A DNA stretch of 10,747 nucleotides from Pseudomonadota bacterium (GTDB lineage: Bacteria > Pseudomonadota > Alphaproteobacteria > Rhodospirillales > UBA2165), in NCBI GenBank assembly GCA_027592155.1, contig JAQCKY010000026.1:1-10747 (forward strand). The letters run 5' to 3'. The first letter of the stretch is position 1, and every line of letters begins with the position of its first letter. A program made the translations under genes and the position numbers. Below the pieces are notes generated by a model. That model worked only from the letters and a program-made list of their open reading frames with translations, did not search any database and was not told the DNA's origin. Shown here piece after piece: positions 1 to 6,144 of the stretch.

Positions 1-73
1 GATCCACCTCCCTTACCGCTTCGGGCAGCGCCGATTGGATATATTCTCCGAGGTCCTGAAGCGTCTGATTCAT
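1..73 (-). CDS. nuoC: NADH-quinone oxidoreductase subunit C (NuoC), N-terminal fragment
   Basis: Only the first 24 codons are inside the window; the gene runs off the left edge. The peptide starts MNQTLQDLGEYIQSALPEAV, an acidic helical N-terminus of the kind seen in NuoC. The main argument is position: it is the third gene on the minus strand after nuoA and nuoB, with its ATG 31 nt after the nuoB stop. NuoC is a peripheral-arm subunit of respiratory complex I that helps link the NuoB/NuoD quinone-site module to the rest of the hydrophilic arm. The ribosome binding site is not obvious (no clear GGAGG just upstream), so translation may depend partly on coupling to nuoB. The identity is inferred mostly from operon order because the visible piece is too short for a family motif. 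Confidence 0.8.
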   Translation of the reverse strand, partial: MNQTLQDLGEYIQSALPEAVREVD

Positions 74-104
74 GAGAGTGAAGGCTGACCAGTGTTACTA
101 AAAA

Positions 105-644
105 CTATCGCGCAATCGTGCTCGTACGCCGGATCTTCTTCTGAAGCTGAAGAATACCGTAAAGCAGCGCCTCGGCGGTCGGCGGACAGCCAGGCACATA
201 GACATCGACAGGTACGATCCGGTCGCATCCCCGGACCACGGAATAGGAATAATGGTAATAGCCGCCGCCATTGGCGCAGGACCCCATTGAAATGACCCAG
301 CGTGGCTCAGCCATCTGGTCGTAGACCTTGCGCAAGGCCGGTGCCATCTTGTTGGTCAGTGTGCCGGCAACGATCATGACATCGGACTGACGCGGGCTGG
401 GTCTGAAGACGATGCCAAAACGGTCGAGATCGTAACGGCTCGCCGCCGTATGCATCATCTCCACCGCACAGCAGGCCAATCCGAAGGTCATCGGCCAGAG
501 CGAGCCCGACTGAGCCCAGCTGACCACCTTATCAAGCTGGGCGACGACAAAGCCCTTATCCGCGATTTCATCGCTCACACGCGACAGGATCGCGTCCTGC
601 TGCGGTCCCGGTCCCAGCGGCTGATTCGGCAGATTTACTCCCAT
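105..644 (-). CDS. nuoB: NADH-quinone oxidoreductase subunit B (NuoB/PSST), [4Fe-4S] N2 subunit
   Basis: This 179-residue protein is the complex I subunit that holds terminal iron-sulfur cluster N2, which hands electrons to quinone at the membrane interface. The four expected cysteines are visible: adjacent Cys58-Cys59 in FGLACCAVEMM, Cys123 in GSCANGGGYYHYSYS and Cys153 in YVPGCPPTAEALL. Length is normal for bacterial NuoB. The frame stays open upstream to about 755, but the ATG at 644 is preferred: it gives the usual N-terminus (MGVNLPNQPLGPG), and the extra residues lie inside nuoA and look like out-of-frame translation. The start overlaps the nuoA end by 10 nt (ATGGGAGTAA contains the nuoA stop TAA), so the two genes are probably translationally coupled. 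No essential residue is missing. Confidence 0.97.
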   Translation of the reverse strand: MGVNLPNQPLGPGPQQDAILSRVSDEIADKGFVVAQLDKVVSWAQSGSLWPMTFGLACCAVEMMHTAASRYDLDRFGIVFRPSPRQSDVMIVAGTLTNKMAPALRKVYDQMAEPRWVISMGSCANGGGYYHYSYSVVRGCDRIVPVDVYVPGCPPTAEALLYGILQLQKKIRRTSTIAR

Positions 645-1000
645 TCCAGCGCGCCCTTCTTCCATTCGTAGATAAAGCCGATCGTCAAAATTCCAAGGAA
701 AATCATCATCGACCAAAAGCCCAGCATACCGATCCCGCCCAGCGAAATTGCCCACGGGAACAGGAAGGCCACTTCCAAATCGAAAATAATGAACAGGATA
801 GCCACCAGATAGAAACGCACATCAAACTGCCGGCGCGCGTCGTTGAACGGCGGGAAACCGCACTCGTAGGGCGACACTTTCTCCGCATCCGGCTTCTGGC
901 GGGCAACGATATAGGACGTTGTGACGATAACGAGAGCAAGGCCGGTCGCGATCGCGAGAAAGATCAGGATTGGGAGATACTCCCTAAGCAATCCGTCCAT
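635..1000 (-). CDS. nuoA: NADH-quinone oxidoreductase subunit A (NuoA)
   Basis: NuoA is a small membrane subunit of complex I and the first gene of the nuo operon. The 121-residue protein has three predicted membrane helices at about residues 10-32, 63-85 and 92-112. Between the first two lies the long loop with the family signature YECGFPPF (residues 45-52), followed by RFYLVAILFIIFDLEVAFLF (62-81), with the conserved acidic pair Asp74/Glu76 in the second helix. In the family this loop and helix lie near the quinone chamber. The ATG at 1000 gives a normal length. A modest AGAGG lies roughly 14 nt upstream, so the Shine-Dalgarno is not ideal. The gene overlaps nuoB by 10 nt and has a strong sigma-70-like promoter about 150 nt upstream. 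Confidence 0.97.
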   Translation of the reverse strand: MDGLLREYLPILIFLAIATGLALVIVTTSYIVARQKPDAEKVSPYECGFPPFNDARRQFDVRFYLVAILFIIFDLEVAFLFPWAISLGGIGMLGFWSMMIFLGILTIGFIYEWKKGALEWE

Positions 1001-1087
1001 GGTTTTCGCAAGAACCTCTATTTTTGCCGATTGAAAGCCCCCTGCCCCAACCGACGTACTATGTTATTGTTCTAAAGAATAACGCTT

Positions 1088-1106
1088 ATGGTTAACAGGG
1101 CGTTAA
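1088..1106 (-). promoter_or_regulatory. CtrA-type binding motif (TTAA-N7-TTAAC, extended to CAT)
   Basis: On the minus strand TTAA (1106-1103), seven bases (CGCCCTG) and TTAACCAT (1095-1088) form a full match to the TTAA-N7-TTAAC consensus recorded for the alphaproteobacterial cell-cycle regulator CtrA; TTAACCAT is itself a common form of its half-site. It sits about 36-54 nt downstream of the predicted nuo start, where binding would be expected to hinder elongation or mark an additional promoter, and about 120 nt upstream of the bicupin promoter. The motif is seen directly; binding by CtrA is an inference. Confidence 0.4.
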
Positions 1107-1148
1107 TCTGTCCCCTTTTAAAAAGCGCCCCTAGAAAGCGCTGCCCGC

Positions 1149-1177
1149 TTTATAAGGTTAATGCGCCGAGATTTCAA
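1149..1177 (-). promoter_or_regulatory. Candidate sigma-70-type promoter of the nuo operon
   Basis: Reading the minus strand, TTGAAA (1177-1172) is followed after exactly 17 nt by TATAAA (1154-1149). These match TTGACA and TATAAT at 5 of 6 positions each. The start would fall near 1142, giving a leader of about 140 nt before nuoA, and the region lies upstream of the first nuo gene. It is the best promoter match I found in the divergent nuoA/bicupin region on this strand. Confidence 0.6.
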
Positions 1178-1226
1178 AGCCTTTACGCGGGCCTTCTCGG
1201 CAACCCCTTAAGCCGCATCCTCCGGT

Positions 1227-1255
1227 TTGACCTGCAATGCCTCGCTCCATACATT
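1227..1255 (+). promoter_or_regulatory. Candidate sigma-70-type promoter of the bicupin gene
   Basis: TTGACC (1227-1232), a 17-nt spacer and TACATT (1250-1255) lie ahead of the bicupin gene, giving a predicted start near 1262 and a leader of about 33 nt that contains the strong GGAGG ribosome site. The -35 matches at 5 of 6 positions and the -10 at 4 of 6. It is divergent from, and about 50 nt away from, the nuo promoter, so the two units may be controlled independently. Confidence 0.5.
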
Positions 1256-1294
1256 TGATACCGCAAAACAGTAAATTTTCTCTCGGAGGCATTA

Positions 1295-2404
1295 ATGGCA
1301 GGCAGCGAAGACCCGGTCTTTCTCCACGATAATTTTCTCGAATGGTGCGGCAATCAGGGCGTCCCCGTCATAGAGGATTTTGGCATGAATCTCATGCAAA
1401 CAGAGGTCGCTCCGTGGGACTTCTATGGCATGCATGGCGCGATTTGCCTGCTCAAGGGCCGCGACGACTTCAATTCAATTTTCTGTTTCGAATTGCAGCC
1501 CGGAAGCCATTCCCGACCCATGCATCATATCTACGAAGAAGTTGTCTATGTGCTGGAGGGTTACGGTTCGACAACCGTCGAGACGCCGGACGGCCAGAAA
1601 CATAGCTTTGAGTGGGGCCGAAATTCGCTGTTTTCAGTGCCGATCAATACCCGCTACCAGCATTTCAACGGCTCGGGTCAGGAACCGGCAAGAATCGTCT
1701 CGGTTCACAATCTCTCCTTCCTGATGAATATGTTCAGGAACGAGGATTTTATTTTCAATAATCCCATGACGTTTCCCGAACGGCTTGGCCCGAACGGTTA
1801 CTTCACCGGCGACGGCCAGATGATCGAACTGCGTCCCGGCCGGCACCAATGGGAAACCAACTTCGTCGCCGACATCATGAATTTTGAGCTCAAAGGCTGG
1901 GCCGCTCGCGGCAAGGGCTCATCCAGCCTGCGCTGGGTCCTCTCGGACGGGACGCTGGGTTGCCATACATCGCAGATCGTGCCCGGCACCTATAAGAAGG
2001 CCCACCGCCATGAGTGCGGCACCAATGTCATCACAATCGACGGACAAGGCTATTCCCTGCTCTGGCACGAAGGCGATGACGATTTCGTTCGAATCGACTG
2101 GGATCACGGGGTGGTGGTTACCCCGCCCGAACAGATGTTCCACCAGCATTTCAATACCGGCAATACGCCGTCACGCTATCTCGCCATCCAGTTCGGGACG
2201 GTGCGGTATCCAATCCGACAGGTGAAAAAAGATACCTGGGGAGGACGGGTCGATAAATCGGTCGAGGACGGTGGCGCGCAGCTGGAATACGAAAACCAGT
2301 CCCCCCTCATCCATAAGATGTGGCTTGAGGAGATAGACCGTAATGGCGTTGCCTCCGAAATGGGCGAGCTCTTCGACGAGGCAAAGATTCGGGCCGGCAA
2401 CTAA
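1295..2404 (+). CDS. Double-cupin (bicupin) protein, possible ring-cleavage-type dioxygenase
   Basis: This 369-residue protein is predicted cytoplasmic, with no signal peptide or membrane segment. It contains two cupin barrels, at about residues 60-140 and 222-305, the bicupin layout of gentisate/salicylate-type dioxygenases and of uncharacterised cupin proteins. The second barrel carries a three-histidine metal site: His237 and His239 in AHRHECG, and His283 in PEQMFHQHFN. Its motif-1 glutamate position is Thr243. The first barrel is degenerate: in GSHSRPMHHIYEEVVYVLEG the first motif-1 histidine is Met76 (His78 and Glu82 remain), and the motif-2 histidine is Tyr121. So metal probably binds only in the C-terminal barrel. 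The ATG at 1295 follows GGAGG by 5 nt, an excellent ribosome site. It converges on the acyl-CoA ligase and shares the region with a UbiD-type decarboxylase, which hints at aromatic-acid metabolism. A non-catalytic role is possible; the substrate is unknown. Confidence 0.85.
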   Translation: MAGSEDPVFLHDNFLEWCGNQGVPVIEDFGMNLMQTEVAPWDFYGMHGAICLLKGRDDFNSIFCFELQPGSHSRPMHHIYEEVVYVLEGYGSTTVETPDGQKHSFEWGRNSLFSVPINTRYQHFNGSGQEPARIVSVHNLSFLMNMFRNEDFIFNNPMTFPERLGPNGYFTGDGQMIELRPGRHQWETNFVADIMNFELKGWAARGKGSSSLRWVLSDGTLGCHTSQIVPGTYKKAHRHECGTNVITIDGQGYSLLWHEGDDDFVRIDWDHGVVVTPPEQMFHQHFNTGNTPSRYLAIQFGTVRYPIRQVKKDTWGGRVDKSVEDGGAQLEYENQSPLIHKMWLEEIDRNGVASEMGELFDEAKIRAGN

Positions 2405-2422
2405 CCTGTAGCGACCTGTACA

Positions 2423-2448
2423 CGGACACGGCCGAAAGACCCTGTCCG
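2423..2448 (+). terminator. Weak hairpin after the bicupin gene, possible terminator
   Basis: CGGACA (2423-2428) and TGTCCG (2443-2448) form a 6-bp stem 19 nt after the bicupin stop codon, with a short inner GG/CC extension after a C-C mismatch. No T-run follows, so if it stops transcription it does so weakly or with Rho. A 7-bp direct repeat, ACCTGTA, occurs twice just before it (2404-2410 and 2414-2420). Confidence 0.25.
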
Positions 2449-2479
2449 GTTATTCAACACTTCACAAAATTGGAGAAAA

Positions 2480-2544
2480 TGGCGGGAGTGACGGGACTCG
2501 AACCCGCGACCTCTGGCGTGACAGGCCAGCTGAGCTACACCCCC
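2480..2544 (-). tRNA. tRNA-Asp(GTC) lacking most of the D-arm; possible pseudogene
   Basis: Read on the minus strand this is a 65-nt tRNA-Asp. Acceptor stem GGGGGTG pairs with CACTCCC (one G-T); discriminator G and an encoded CCA follow. The anticodon arm is perfect, CTGGC-CTGTCAC-GCCAG with anticodon GTC, and the T-arm (GCGGG-TTCGAGT-CCCGT) is intact. The D-arm is not: after TA-GCTCAG the sequence goes straight into the anticodon stem, so the D-loop, the 3' half of the D-stem and base 26 are missing. About 77 nt would be expected, so roughly 12 nt are lost. A promoter-like TTGACG-N17-TACATC lies just upstream. It may be an inactive copy with an intact tRNA-Asp elsewhere, or an assembly error; a working D-armless bacterial tRNA would be exceptional. 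Confidence 0.85.
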
Positions 2545-2560
2545 GCGATATCGGAGGCCT

Positions 2561-2589
2561 GATGTAATGCAGTCCGGCGACGGCGTCAA
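2561..2589 (-). promoter_or_regulatory. Candidate promoter of tRNA-Asp
   Basis: On the minus strand TTGACG (2589-2584), 17 nt and TACATC (2566-2561) end 17 nt before the tRNA, placing the start near 2554. The -35 begins next to the stop codon of the acyl-CoA ligase gene, so the ligase ends right at the edge of the tRNA's own promoter. No terminator separates the two, so read-through from the ligase operon is also possible. The -10 match is poor (3 of 6). Confidence 0.4.
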
Positions 2590-4011
2590 TCATTCCGAAC
2601 GCCGAACATTGCCCTTCGCCTGCTTTGCGAGTTCGCTCTTATCAACCTTGCCGGTTGGCCCCATCGGCAGATCGGTTAAAAACTCCAGAATTCGGGGATA
2701 CTTGTAGACAGCCAGCTGGTCCCGGCAATAAGCGATCAGCGCGGCCTCGGATATCGAGCTCCCCTTTTTGAGCACGACGAACGCAGCCACTTCTTCGCCC
2801 ATATCCCGGCTGGGGACACCAATTACAGCCGCCTCCGCGACATCGGGGTGGCTGGCAAGGACGGCCTCAATTTCACCCGGGACAATATTATATCCGCCCC
2901 GCAGGATGATGTCCTTCTTGCGCCCGACCAGACAGACGAGCCCGTCGGGCGTCATAATGGCGATATCGCCGGTCTTGAACCAACCGTCCTGGAGCACCGC
3001 CTCGGTTTCCTCGGGACGGCCGACATACTCCGTCATACAGGCCGGCGTACGAACCCACAGCTCGCCGGGCCCATTGCCGATGGGCGCTTCATCGTCATCG
3101 ACAATCATCAACTCGACACCCGGCAAGGCTCGACCGATCGCTTCAGGCACCTCCGGCAGATTATCCGGCGCATAGGATATCGGGCGGAACAGCTCGCTCA
3201 TGCCGTATCCGCGGACAATCCTCGTATTAGTTGCCGTTTTCCAGGCCTGAGCAACGTCCCATGGGCAGGGCGCCGCCCCTGTCATCACATATCGCAGGCT
3301 GGACAGGTCGGCGTGGCGAAGGGCATCCGAATCGAGAAGACGGCGAAACATTGTCGCCACACCCGGAAAGATGGTGACGCGCCGTCGAGAGATCGTCTTG
3401 AGGACCTCTTCTATTTCAAAGCGCGGCAACAAAACCGTGCAGGCGCCGGAAAGCAGGGGTGACAGCACGCTGCCGAAAAGACCATATGAATGGCCCAGCG
3501 GCAGGACAGATAAAACGACGTCATCAGGTGTTGTCTGCAACGCACCCTCAATCCAGATATCGAGGCCTGCATTGACCGCGTGATGAGACAACACGACTCC
3601 CTTCGGCGCACCGGTGCTCCCCGATGTGAACAGGATTATCGCCGGGTCTTCTTCCGCAATGGCAACGGCATCGAAAAATTCCTCCCGCACCGGAACGCCT
3701 GTAACAACCTGATCGGGCGAGAGCTGATCGAGAATCTGGTTCCGCTCGTCATCGGTCAGCCGCGGGTTGATCGGCGCCACGGTACAGCCGGCAAGCAAGC
3801 CGCCGATCAGCGCGATCACCGTTTCAAGCGGATCGCCGCAGGCGATGGTGATACAGTCCCCACGCCCGAGGCCTGCCTCGGTCAGATCATGGGCAAAGCC
3901 ACCGGCCCTGGCGTCAAGCGCGGTCCAGTAAACGACCTCGTTCCCCCGAACCAAGGCATCTTTAGATCCGTTGGCGGAAGCGACCTGCTGAAGACGGGCG
4001 GCGACATTCAT
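2590..4011 (-). CDS. ANL-family acyl-CoA ligase (AMP-forming)
   Basis: This 473-residue adenylate-forming enzyme is expected to activate a carboxylic acid with ATP and join it to CoA in the cytoplasm. All core motifs are present in order: P-loop TSGSTGAPKG (129-138), the RGYGMSEL block (267-274), GWFKTGDIA with Asp349 (343-351), GRKKDIILRGGYNIVPGEIE (363-382) with the hinge region, and GPTGKVDKSEL (451-461) with the catalytic Lys455. It is shorter than the usual 500-560 residues, mainly in the N-terminal domain, but no core motif is lost. The ATG is 12 nt after the stop codon of the UbiD-type decarboxylase, so the two genes are almost certainly one transcript and probably one pathway. The ribosome site is weak, consistent with coupling. 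The neighbour suggests an aromatic or related acid as substrate; a fatty acid cannot be excluded. Confidence 0.93.
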   Translation of the reverse strand: MNVAARLQQVASANGSKDALVRGNEVVYWTALDARAGGFAHDLTEAGLGRGDCITIACGDPLETVIALIGGLLAGCTVAPINPRLTDDERNQILDQLSPDQVVTGVPVREEFFDAVAIAEEDPAIILFTSGSTGAPKGVVLSHHAVNAGLDIWIEGALQTTPDDVVLSVLPLGHSYGLFGSVLSPLLSGACTVLLPRFEIEEVLKTISRRRVTIFPGVATMFRRLLDSDALRHADLSSLRYVMTGAAPCPWDVAQAWKTATNTRIVRGYGMSELFRPISYAPDNLPEVPEAIGRALPGVELMIVDDDEAPIGNGPGELWVRTPACMTEYVGRPEETEAVLQDGWFKTGDIAIMTPDGLVCLVGRKKDIILRGGYNIVPGEIEAVLASHPDVAEAAVIGVPSRDMGEEVAAFVVLKKGSSISEAALIAYCRDQLAVYKYPRILEFLTDLPMGPTGKVDKSELAKQAKGNVRRSE

Positions 4012-4023
4012 GGCCGATCCCGA

Positions 4024-5382
4024 TCAGGACAAAATCTTGTCGACGTCAATACGGTCCCAGACATCCTGGGGAAAGCGATGACGTGGGGTAAATTCGGACA
4101 GCAGCGGCTTCGCGGTCGCATCAACGCCCCATTTGGACGTAAAGCCGTCATCGCCCGACGTCGATGGATCGAGGTCCGATCCCCGCGCACCGCCGATGAC
4201 GATCAGGTCGCGTTCCGGCTGACACCGTGTCGCGATCGCCCAGTTGACCTGGCGTTCGTCAAAGATATCGACATCGTGATCCACAATGACCACACGCTTG
4301 ACGTAGAGATCGGCGCCCAGCACCGCCATGATCGCGTTCTTGCCCTGCCCCTTCAGGCGCTGCTCGATTGAAACAAAGCATGTAAAGGGGCTCGGCACGC
4401 GAACCGCCTTGACCGATGGCACCATTGACCGAACCGCGCGGTAGAGATTGGCCTCCATCGGAATGGTCGACAGCAGCATGTGGTCGAGATGACCGACATT
4501 CATGTCGTAAAACACGGCGTCCTTACGATGCGTGATCGCCTTTACCTTGACGACCTCCCGCTCGCGCGCGCCAAGGCTGTAGCCGGTGAATTCGCCAAAG
4601 GGTCCTTCATCGACGGTTGCGCCCGGAAGAATTTCGCCCTCGATAATCATCTCCGCATGGGCCGGCACGAGAAGGTCGACGGTTTCGCATCGCACCATTT
4701 CAAGCGGCTCGCCAAACAGCCCGCCCATAATGGCGACTTCATCCTCATCGATCGACCCAATGGCCAGACAGCCGAGGGCGATCGTCGGATGCACACCAAT
4801 GGCAAACGCCACGGGCAACGGCTCGCCGCGCGCCGCGGCAACTTGATGAAATTCCCAAAGATGCTTGCCGAGCGTCAAATGGATCGACGTCGTGTCCTTG
4901 CCCGTGATCATCAGCCGGTTATAGGCGCAGTTATAGATGCCAGTATCCGGATCCTTGGCAAACGAAATTGCCGCCGTGATATAGGGCCCGCCGTCGTCGC
5001 CGTGATGCACGATCTGCGGCAAGGCCCGCATGTCGACATCCGCTCCCTTGATGATCACATCCTTGCACGGCCCGGTATTGATTTCCCTGGGCGGGATCGG
5101 ATTTGACATCGCGTGGAGAAACTTTTTCTGCATCTCCCGCGGGCCACAGCCAAGGGCCATCGCAAGCCGATTGCGGCTCGCGTGCAGATTGCTCATCACC
5201 TTGAAATCGGTGCCCTTGACCTTGTCGAACAGGAACACTGGACGCCGTCTCGCTTCCTGTTCCGTCTTCATGATGGTAGCCGTGATTTCATGCGCGGGAT
5301 CGACCTCATGGGATACGGTCACGAATTCGTCCGGTCGCTCAGCCTTTATCCTGTCGATATATGATTGAAAGTCCTGAGCCAT
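4024..5382 (-). CDS. UbiD-family (prenylated-FMN-dependent) decarboxylase
   Basis: The 452-residue protein belongs to the UbiD family, which reversibly decarboxylates aromatic or alpha,beta-unsaturated acids using prenylated FMN made by a UbiX partner. Family features are visible: the cofactor-binding stretch YNCAYNRLMITGKDTTSIHL (150-169) with Arg156, and the catalytic pattern DEGPFGEFTGY (258-268) giving Glu259 and Glu264 in the E-x4-E spacing. A C-terminal VVIVDHDVDIFD (364-375) is also typical. Length fits the roughly 450-500 residue catabolic and uncharacterised members. The ATG at 5382 gives a normal N-terminus; the ribosome site is poor. It is the first gene of a two-gene unit with an acyl-CoA ligase. 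No ubiX-like gene is in the window, so the cofactor must come from elsewhere. Ubiquinone biosynthesis is possible, but the ligase and bicupin neighbours favour a catabolic acid. Confidence 0.92.
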   Translation of the reverse strand: MAQDFQSYIDRIKAERPDEFVTVSHEVDPAHEITATIMKTEQEARRRPVFLFDKVKGTDFKVMSNLHASRNRLAMALGCGPREMQKKFLHAMSNPIPPREINTGPCKDVIIKGADVDMRALPQIVHHGDDGGPYITAAISFAKDPDTGIYNCAYNRLMITGKDTTSIHLTLGKHLWEFHQVAAARGEPLPVAFAIGVHPTIALGCLAIGSIDEDEVAIMGGLFGEPLEMVRCETVDLLVPAHAEMIIEGEILPGATVDEGPFGEFTGYSLGAREREVVKVKAITHRKDAVFYDMNVGHLDHMLLSTIPMEANLYRAVRSMVPSVKAVRVPSPFTCFVSIEQRLKGQGKNAIMAVLGADLYVKRVVIVDHDVDIFDERQVNWAIATRCQPERDLIVIGGARGSDLDPSTSGDDGFTSKWGVDATAKPLLSEFTPRHRFPQDVWDRIDVDKILS

Positions 5383-5435
5383 CTGGCGTGCCGTCTCCGT
5401 TTGAGATTATCAACGCGCCGCGCATCGGCGCTTGG

Positions 5436-5474
5436 CCAATACGATACCCCCTTTTGTTGCGCAATCAATGATTG
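5436..5474 (-). promoter_or_regulatory. Candidate promoter and overlapping palindromic operator upstream of the decarboxylase
   Basis: CAATCA-A-TGATTG (5462-5474) is a perfect 6+6 palindrome about 80 nt upstream of the decarboxylase start. On the minus strand TTGCGC (5464-5459), a 17-nt spacer and TATTGG (5441-5436) form a weak promoter whose -35 overlaps the palindrome's inner edge, the geometry of an operator controlling polymerase access. The palindrome is certain; the promoter match is weak and the regulator is unknown, with no regulator gene nearby. Confidence 0.35.
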
Positions 5475-5537
5475 ACGCACAAAACAACGCCCACCGCGAC
5501 CGGCTGGCCCCGGAGAATTTATTACTGGAATGGGAAA

Positions 5538-5613
5538 TGGTGGGCGGTGACGGGTTCGAACCGCCGACATCCACGGTGTAAACGTGGCGCTCTACCAGCT
5601 GAGCTAACCGCCC
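5538..5613 (-). tRNA. tRNA-Val(TAC)
   Basis: A complete 76-nt tRNA on the minus strand. Acceptor GGGCGGT pairs fully with ACCGCCC, followed by discriminator A and an encoded CCA. The D-arm (GCTC...GAGC), the anticodon stem CCACG/CGTGG with loop TTTACAC (anticodon TAC, valine) and the T-arm with GTTCGAAC are all intact. It lies downstream of the hupB terminator, and a perfect TATAAT (5664-5659 on this strand) lies 45 nt upstream, but no convincing -35 accompanies it. Confidence 0.97.
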
Positions 5614-5670
5614 TGTTATCAAATCTTTCCTGCGTTCGTATAGCAGGCGGGGGTCATGATTATAAACCCC

Positions 5671-5703
5671 AAAAAGAAACCGACCGCCCAAAGGGCGGCC
5701 GGT
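5671..5703 (-). terminator. Rho-independent terminator of hupB
   Basis: On the minus strand an 11-bp GC-rich stem (arms 5703-5693 and 5689-5679, one G-U pair) closes a TTT loop and is followed directly by TTCTTTTT (5678-5671). It starts 26 nt after the hupB stop codon. This is a textbook intrinsic terminator and separates hupB from tRNA-Val. Confidence 0.92.
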
Positions 5704-5728
5704 TCTTTCAAAACGCCAAAGACGTGAT

Positions 5729-6001
5729 TTAGTTCACAGCGTCCTTGAGGCCCTTGCCGGCGCGGAATTTCGGTTGGTTCGAGGCCGGTATCTGGATCTT
5801 CTCTCCGGTCCGCGGGTTACGACCTTCGGAAGCGCGACGACGGGTCACGCTGAATGTTCCGAAGCCGACCATACGAACTTCGTTGCCGCCCTTGAGCGAC
5901 GAGGTAACGGACTCGAAAACCGCATCGACCGCTTTGGTCGCATCGGCCTTAGAGAGTCCTGCACTTGACGCCACGCTGGCGACGAGATCGTTCTTGTTCA
6001 C
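5729..6001 (-). CDS. hupB: DNA-binding protein HU (HU-beta type)
   Basis: HU is a small dimeric nucleoid protein that bends and compacts DNA without strong sequence preference and helps in replication and repair. The 90-residue product has the full family layout: helical dimerisation core at residues 1-45 starting MNKNDLV, the signature GFGTFSVTRRRASEGRNPRTG (46-66) leading into the beta-arm with its DNA-intercalating proline (Pro72), and a C-terminal helix. Length is exactly typical. The start is GTG, not ATG; it is supported by an AGGGGG ribosome site about 6 nt upstream and by the conserved N-terminus beginning precisely there. The gene is monocistronic: promoter candidate upstream, strong terminator downstream. 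Its location just after lon is the usual alphaproteobacterial order. Confidence 0.97.
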   Translation of the reverse strand: MNKNDLVASVASSAGLSKADATKAVDAVFESVTSSLKGGNEVRMVGFGTFSVTRRRASEGRNPRTGEKIQIPASNQPKFRAGKGLKDAVN

Positions 6002-6089
6002 AATACGCCCCCTCTCATCTGGGAAGAAATGGGTGCCCTACATCTAGGCTCTTTGCCTCAGCAACATACAAAATACTGGGCAAGTCAGC

Positions 6090-6119
6090 AGTGTAGGTGG
6101 GAGATTTCCGCTCGGTCAA
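6090..6119 (-). promoter_or_regulatory. Candidate hupB promoter
   Basis: On the minus strand TTGACC (6119-6114), an 18-nt spacer and TACACT (6095-6090) give a predicted start near 6083 and a leader of about 80 nt. The -35 matches at 5 of 6 positions and the -10 at 4 of 6. It lies between the lon terminator zone and the gene. Confidence 0.45.
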
Positions 6120-6144
6120 TCGCAGAAATGCGCGATTCTTAGTC

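Noticed and set aside
645..755. N-terminal extension of NuoB by 37 residues
   Set aside because: The extra codons overlap the well-conserved end of nuoA, and the ATG at 644 gives the normal length and a coupled overlap.
1124..1142. AGCGC...GCGCT hairpin followed by T-run on the minus strand, as a terminator or attenuator ahead of nuoA
   Set aside because: It coincides with the predicted nuo transcription start, so it would not be fully inside the transcript, and no upstream minus-strand gene needs it; the stem is only 5 bp.
2404..2420. Direct repeat ACCTGTA x2 after the bicupin gene as an attachment site
   Set aside because: Seven bases is too short, there is no matching copy at the other end of the module, and no integrase is present.
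2480..2544. Integration of a mobile element into the tRNA-Asp as the cause of its shortening
   Set aside because: Both ends of the tRNA are intact and no duplicated 3' segment is seen nearby; a small internal deletion between GCTGG repeats explains the sequence better.
3580..4371. Plus-strand open frame spanning the decarboxylase/ligase junction
   Set aside because: It is antisense to two well-supported genes, and its product shows no domain and an Arg/Asp-rich composition typical of shadow frames.
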